From positions 62,001-126,000 of the forward strand of contig JADMIG010000005.1 of assembly GCA_015478725.1 (NCBI GenBank): a stretch of DNA of 64,000 nucleotides. The letters run 5' to 3'. This DNA is from Chloroflexota bacterium (GTDB taxonomy: Bacteria; Chloroflexota; Limnocylindria; Limnocylindrales; CSP1-4). Positions 60,280 through 64,000 of this stretch are shown here, one piece after another; the first letter of the stretch is position 1, and each line of letters starts with the position of its first letter. The notes beneath the pieces were generated by a model, which was not told where the DNA came from, made no database searches, and was given only the letters and a program-made list of their open reading frames with translations. The position numbers were made by a program, and so were the translations under genes.

Positions 60280-61899
60280 TCAGGGACGAGCGATCCGCAG
60301 CAGCCAGATGCCGGACGCGGCATCGGCGAGGATGGGGACGATGCGGATGGAGCCGACGACCGTCGGTCGACTCACCTCGAGGACAGCGTAGCGACCCCCG
60401 CGACCGTCGACCGTCGCGTCGTGGAAGACCCACTGGCCCGGGCGGAGCAGCGTCGCCGGGTCGGTAGCCCGGAAGGCGAGGAAGGAATCGCCGATCGCCG
60501 GCAACGGGACGCCCGTGTCGGCGACGATCCGCCACAGCTCCGCCCGCGGTGCGATGAGCCGGGCCGCCGTCGGGTCGACGAGCGGCAGCTCGACGCCGGG
60601 CGCGACGACCACCGCACCCATCGCCCCGGCGAGGATGGGCCCGAGACGCGGCTCGACGAACTCGAGATGGGTGCTGGCGGTCCGGGACGCGGCGAGTGGC
60701 TCGTCGATCTCCGCCCGACCGATGACCGACCAGGCCAGGACGAGGGCCACGGCGATGCTGATCCCGGCGAGCGCCGGCTTCCGGAGGCGATCCGCGACCG
60801 AGTCGCGACCGAGGAGCGTACGGGCACGGCGCCCTGCGAGGCGGACCAGCCACCCCGCGCCGACCGCCGCCGCGAGCCGGAGCGCGACGTCCGCCTCCTC
60901 CCAGTAGCGATCGGAGACGTAGACGCCGCGGACCGCGAGCAGCGCGAGCGTCACGAAGACGCCCGCGGCGAGCGTGACGATGGCGGTCGCGAGGAGCCAG
61001 CGTCGGGACGCCGCGAGCCCGCCGATGCCGACGATCGCGAGGACGAGCGTCGGGACGTCGTGGGCATAGTGAGGGACGACCAGGCGGCCCCAGAACTCGC
61101 GGAGAGCGAGTGGCCGCAGGCCCGGATCCACGATCGCGGTGTAACTGGCCGGGACGCCGGCCCAGAAGAGCGGCTGCCCGGTGAGCAGCCAGTCATGGAG
61201 ACACATGACGGCGAGCGCGAGCGCGCCCCCGATGACGACCGGCACCAGTCGGCGGATCGCGGCCACTCCCTCACCGCTGGTTGCCGCGGTGCGATGTCGC
61301 CCGAAGCCGCGCATCCCGAGGACGGCGATCGCCACAGCGGCCGCACCGACGAGCCAGAACGTCTCGATCCTCGCGAGCGCCGCGAGGAGCACGGCGCTTC
61401 CGACGAGCCACGGCCGCGGCGATCCGCGATCGAGTGCCCAGGCGGCGATGAGCCACCCGGCGAGCGCCCAGACGAGGGAATTCGCGTGAGCCACCTCGAC
61501 GAGGAGCTCGGGCCAGCCCACGAGCGCGACGACGGCGAACGCGGCAGCGGCGGGCAGGCCGATGCGGAGCATGATGCTCGTCGCGAGCCCGACAGCGAGG
61601 GTGAAGACGACGATCGTCTCGAGGGTCAGGGCGGACCATGCGCCGGTCAGCCACCACGTGATGCCATAGACGATGGTGAGGAGCGGCTTCGGCGTCGTCG
61701 TCACCATCGCCTCGAGCTGACGCCCGCCGACGAGGTGCTGGAAATAGACGACCGACGCCGCCGAATCGGAGTCGTTCATCGCCGGGCCGAACGGCCGAAG
61801 GACGACGAGGCAGACGAGGAGCGTCGCGAGCATCGCTCCGCCGACCACGATCACGCTCGCGTCGAGCGGCCTCCGCGATCCCCCGAGCTGGAGCGTCAT
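60280..61899 (-). CDS. GT-C-like integral membrane protein
   Basis: 539 residues with about eleven helices and a soluble C-terminal domain of about 140 residues. The first external loop contains NDSDSAASVVYFQHL, an acidic pair where GT-C glycosyltransferases (ArnT/DolP-mannosyl type) place catalytic Asp residues. YVSDRYWEEADVALRLAAAV is a second conserved-looking loop. It probably transfers a sugar from a lipid carrier outside the membrane, but this is not certain. ATG 61899; a 37-base gap separates it from the upstream methyltransferase gene. Confidence 0.65.
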   Translation of the reverse strand: MTLQLGGSRRPLDASVIVVGGAMLATLLVCLVVLRPFGPAMNDSDSAASVVYFQHLVGGRQLEAMVTTTPKPLLTIVYGITWWLTGAWSALTLETIVVFTLAVGLATSIMLRIGLPAAAAFAVVALVGWPELLVEVAHANSLVWALAGWLIAAWALDRGSPRPWLVGSAVLLAALARIETFWLVGAAAVAIAVLGMRGFGRHRTAATSGEGVAAIRRLVPVVIGGALALAVMCLHDWLLTGQPLFWAGVPASYTAIVDPGLRPLALREFWGRLVVPHYAHDVPTLVLAIVGIGGLAASRRWLLATAIVTLAAGVFVTLALLAVRGVYVSDRYWEEADVALRLAAAVGAGWLVRLAGRRARTLLGRDSVADRLRKPALAGISIAVALVLAWSVIGRAEIDEPLAASRTASTHLEFVEPRLGPILAGAMGAVVVAPGVELPLVDPTAARLIAPRAELWRIVADTGVPLPAIGDSFLAFRATDPATLLRPGQWVFHDATVDGRGGRYAVLEVSRPTVVGSIRIVPILADAASGIWLLRIARP

Positions 61900-61936
61900 C
61901 GAGGGACGGGCTGGAAGGGCCGGTCGACGACCCGAC

Positions 61937-62773
61937 TCACACCGGGGCGGCCGATCCCCGATCGGCGCCGCGGACCGCACGGATGTAGACGGACGGTCCC
62001 GGAGCGAGCGGGCCGAGCGGACCCTGGAGCCGTGCCTCGACGGCGGTGAGGAGGTGCGTCGGGACGTGCGCCTTGAACCACGGGGAGCGGAACAGCGAGA
62101 CCGTGCGCGTCGCGTCGGCCGTGAGCCCCGCCTCGGCAAGCTGGCGGCGCACCGTTCCCGGCTGGTGGGCGAAATGGCTGTCGCGATATTCGTGTGATCC
62201 GCGACCGAAGGGCGACCACGGTTGGCGCCGAACGAGATACCGGGCGATCGCCAGGGCGTGCCGCCGATTCGCGAACTCGACGATGAAGACCCCGCCCGGG
62301 CGGAGGACCCGGCGGACCTCGCGGAAGAGCGGCTCGGGATCGCCGAGATGGACGAGCAGTCGGATCGCGACGACCGCGTCGAACGTCGCGTCCGGGAACG
62401 GCAGCCGGGTCGCGTCGGCCTCGACGACGCGGATCCGCGGGTCGGCGCCGACCCGCTCCCTGGCTGCCGCGAGCATCTCCGGTGAGGCGTCCGCGAGCAC
62501 GACCCGCTCGAACGCCCGGTATTCGTCCACGAGGCGCCCGAATCCGGCGCCGATGTCGAGGATCTCGACGCCGGCGAGCGGCAGGAGCGCCCGCAGGGCG
62601 AGCCGATCGCAGCGGTCCTCGTAGTCGCGGGCCGGCCAGAACCGGTCCCGGTAGCTGAGGTCGTACTCCGGAGGCGCGTCCGTCGTCGCCCGTTCAGGCG
62701 GCGGAGGCGCCGCGGCGGCCGTTGTCGCGGCGGCCGCTGTCGGGCGGTCGAGCTCGGTCATGTCGGTGGTCAC
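61937..62773 (-). CDS. Class I SAM-dependent methyltransferase (UbiE/Methyltransf_11-like)
   Basis: 278 residues. After an Ala/Pro-rich N-terminus, motif I is VEILDIGAGFGRLVDEY, then VVLADASPEMLAAARERVG, IRVVEADATRLPFPDATFDA and VRRVLRPGGVFIVEFANR. The target is unknown; neighbours point to the cell envelope. GTG 62773 overlaps the esterase stop by 4 bases (GTGA), so it is coupled. Confidence 0.9.
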   Translation of the reverse strand: MTTDMTELDRPTAAAATTAAAAPPPPERATTDAPPEYDLSYRDRFWPARDYEDRCDRLALRALLPLAGVEILDIGAGFGRLVDEYRAFERVVLADASPEMLAAARERVGADPRIRVVEADATRLPFPDATFDAVVAIRLLVHLGDPEPLFREVRRVLRPGGVFIVEFANRRHALAIARYLVRRQPWSPFGRGSHEYRDSHFAHQPGTVRRQLAEAGLTADATRTVSLFRSPWFKAHVPTHLLTAVEARLQGPLGPLAPGPSVYIRAVRGADRGSAAPV

Positions 62774-64000
62774 CGGCTCCCCGTGAAGACGCCGAGCGTC
62801 ACCTGGCGCGCGGCGAGCATGGACAGGACGGCCGGGATCCCCTCCCGGACGGCAGCCCACGAGTGGCCGAGCGGCGTCGGCAGGATCGCGACCGACACCC
62901 CGTTCGCGTCGAGCACCTTGGCGAACGCCGTGATCTGCGCTCCGTAGAACGTGTTGCCCGGGTCCGCCGAGAAGGCGACGAACATGGACGATCGTACCGC
63001 GGCCGGGAGGTTCGCGACGATGTTGATCGGCGACAGCTTCGCCTCGAGCACGGGATCGTTGTTGAACGGGCGATATGCGGTCGGGGTCGTGGACGTGCGG
63101 ATGCCGGTGACGAAGTAGCCGCTGAAGATGATCGCCGAACCGAACACGTCCGGGTGATGGGTGAGCGCCGCCGCCGCGCAGTAGCCACCGGTCGAGAAGC
63201 CGAGCAGCGCCCGCGCGGCCCGGGTCGGGATCGTCCGCAGGTTCGCGTCCACCCAGGCCGGCACGATCTGGCCGAGGTAGCGGTCGAACCACTCCTTGCC
63301 GTCGTAGCTGTCGGCACACTGGCTGTCGGCGTACGGTCCACCGTACTGGTCCACGAACACGACGATCTCGGGCGGCATGGCGCCGGTCCGGATGAGGTCA
63401 TCGAGGATCGACGTGAAGTGCATCCCCTGCTGCCAGGCCCACGCCGGCTGATGCGGCTCGTAGATGACCGGGTATCGGGCAGTGCTCTTGTCGTAGCCCG
63501 GCGGCAGATAGATGTCGATCGTCGCGTGTTTCGTCAGGCCGCCGACCCACGGCGCCGCGAGCGCGACCGAGTACACCCGTCCGCCGCCGGTCGGGGGATT
63601 CGCGGCCCACGGACGGGCGGTCGAGAGCGCCCCCGCCGTGACGAGCGAACCCGGGACCGGACCCGGGACGAGGTCCGCCGGTGGCACAAGCACGCTCGCC
63701 CGGGTCGAGGTGGGTCCCGACGATGCGCCGGCCGCGGATCCCGTGGCAGAGCCCGGAACGAAGAGGCCCACCTGGCCCGGCGCGTCGCGACGCATGTGGA
63801 CGTCCGGGGCGAAGTTCATCATGTCGCCGAAGATCGGGATCGCGATTGCGAGGAGGACGGCGGCGAGGATCGCCGCACCGACCCTCGGGAGCGCGCGCCG
63901 CCGACCCGTCCGATCGCGGACGAGAGAGCCCGCGGCGGCCGCCACGGCACGGATCGCGCGTCGGACGTCCGCGCCGAGGACCGCGGCCGCCCAGCCGACG
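62770..64000 (-). CDS. Membrane-anchored Esterase-D/antigen-85-like hydrolase (start beyond window)
   Basis: At least 409 residues; the frame remains open to the window end, and the extra residues (VGWAAAVLGADVRRAIRAVA) align with the membrane part of the paralogue at 30826, so the N-terminus is missing. Shared features are a membrane helix then IFGDMMNFAPD, a linker, IDIYLPPGYDKSTARYPVIY, nucleophile Ser in LLGFSTGGYCA, and His in PLGHSW. It probably hydrolyses or transfers an acyl group outside the membrane. It heads a coupled minus-strand set with a methyltransferase and a GT-C-like protein. Confidence 0.85.
   Translation of the reverse strand, partial: VGWAAAVLGADVRRAIRAVAAAAGSLVRDRTGRRRALPRVGAAILAAVLLAIAIPIFGDMMNFAPDVHMRRDAPGQVGLFVPGSATGSAAGASSGPTSTRASVLVPPADLVPGPVPGSLVTAGALSTARPWAANPPTGGGRVYSVALAAPWVGGLTKHATIDIYLPPGYDKSTARYPVIYEPHQPAWAWQQGMHFTSILDDLIRTGAMPPEIVVFVDQYGGPYADSQCADSYDGKEWFDRYLGQIVPAWVDANLRTIPTRAARALLGFSTGGYCAAAALTHHPDVFGSAIIFSGYFVTGIRTSTTPTAYRPFNNDPVLEAKLSPINIVANLPAAVRSSMFVAFSADPGNTFYGAQITAFAKVLDANGVSVAILPTPLGHSWAAVREGIPAVLSMLAARQVTLGVFTGSR

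Overview
The window is a GC-rich (roughly 70% by eye) stretch of a bacterial chromosome. Coding strands alternate in multi-gene operons, several starts appear leaderless, and lipoprotein-type substrate-binding proteins are frequent. An archaeal-type triose-phosphate isomerase, a plant/actinobacterial-type soluble acyl-ACP desaturase, a decayed mycothiol-dependent-type (MDMPI) fragment and Tat-dependent lipoproteins fit a soil or freshwater Chloroflexota of the Limnocylindria/Ellin6529 kind best. An actinobacterium cannot be excluded without a marker tree. No phage, plasmid, transposase or CRISPR was seen.

Layout. Bases 1-5100: end of a fibronectin-III-like surface protein, an HD phosphohydrolase, an EamA exporter and an OafA/SGNH acyltransferase. 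Bases 5426-6480: tRNA-Arg(TCG), a decayed MDMPI gene and a small basic protein. Bases 6523-22313 form a large sugar-use locus. Its minus-strand operon runs class I aldolase, FGGY kinase, fucose/arabinose-isomerase-like protein, archaeal-type TPI, YjbQ. It diverges from two tandem, clearly paralogous cassettes (binding protein, two MalFG-type permeases, DeoR regulator); the first also carries a nucleoside phosphorylase and the second an aldose mutarotase. The divergent promoter region has helically phased GTTCTGA repeats and a palindrome. Bases 21808-24964: a three-gene ABC-2 exporter. Bases 25018-30688: a secreted phosphoesterase, a GT87-like membrane protein, a GNAT gene broken by an in-frame TGA, and several small proteins.

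Bases 30765-39503: two sets of 11-bp direct repeats typical of OmpR/PhoB-family operators, a membrane-anchored Esterase-D-like protein, a Tat lipoprotein of the dimethylformamidase beta-like family, acyl-ACP desaturase, cold-shock protein, RhlE-type helicase and a CapA-like lipoprotein. Bases 39590-41371: a 20-residue Lys/Pro microprotein, a SAM methyltransferase and TatA. Bases 41448-48057: a complete branched-chain-type (Liv) transporter operon ending in a fumarylacetoacetate-hydrolase-family gene, diverging from a GntR/FCD regulator with overlapping promoter and operator. Bases 48122-50619: a PDZ-less HtrA protease and an FAD amine oxidase. Bases 50643-55415: a xylose/ribose-type ABC transporter with a ROK regulator. 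Bases 55548-59431: a sulfite-oxidase-family molybdoenzyme, a conserved hypothetical, IclR, and a histidase-family protein without the MIO Ala-Ser-Gly triad. Bases 59568-64000: a DinB-like protein, a GT-C-like membrane protein, a methyltransferase and a second Esterase-D-like protein running off the window.

The strongest leads are the uncharacterised sugar pathway with its duplicated transporters, the MIO-less ammonia-lyase homologue, the stop-interrupted GNAT gene, the phased 11-bp operator arrays, and intergenic hairpins placed between binding-protein and transporter genes in two unrelated operons.
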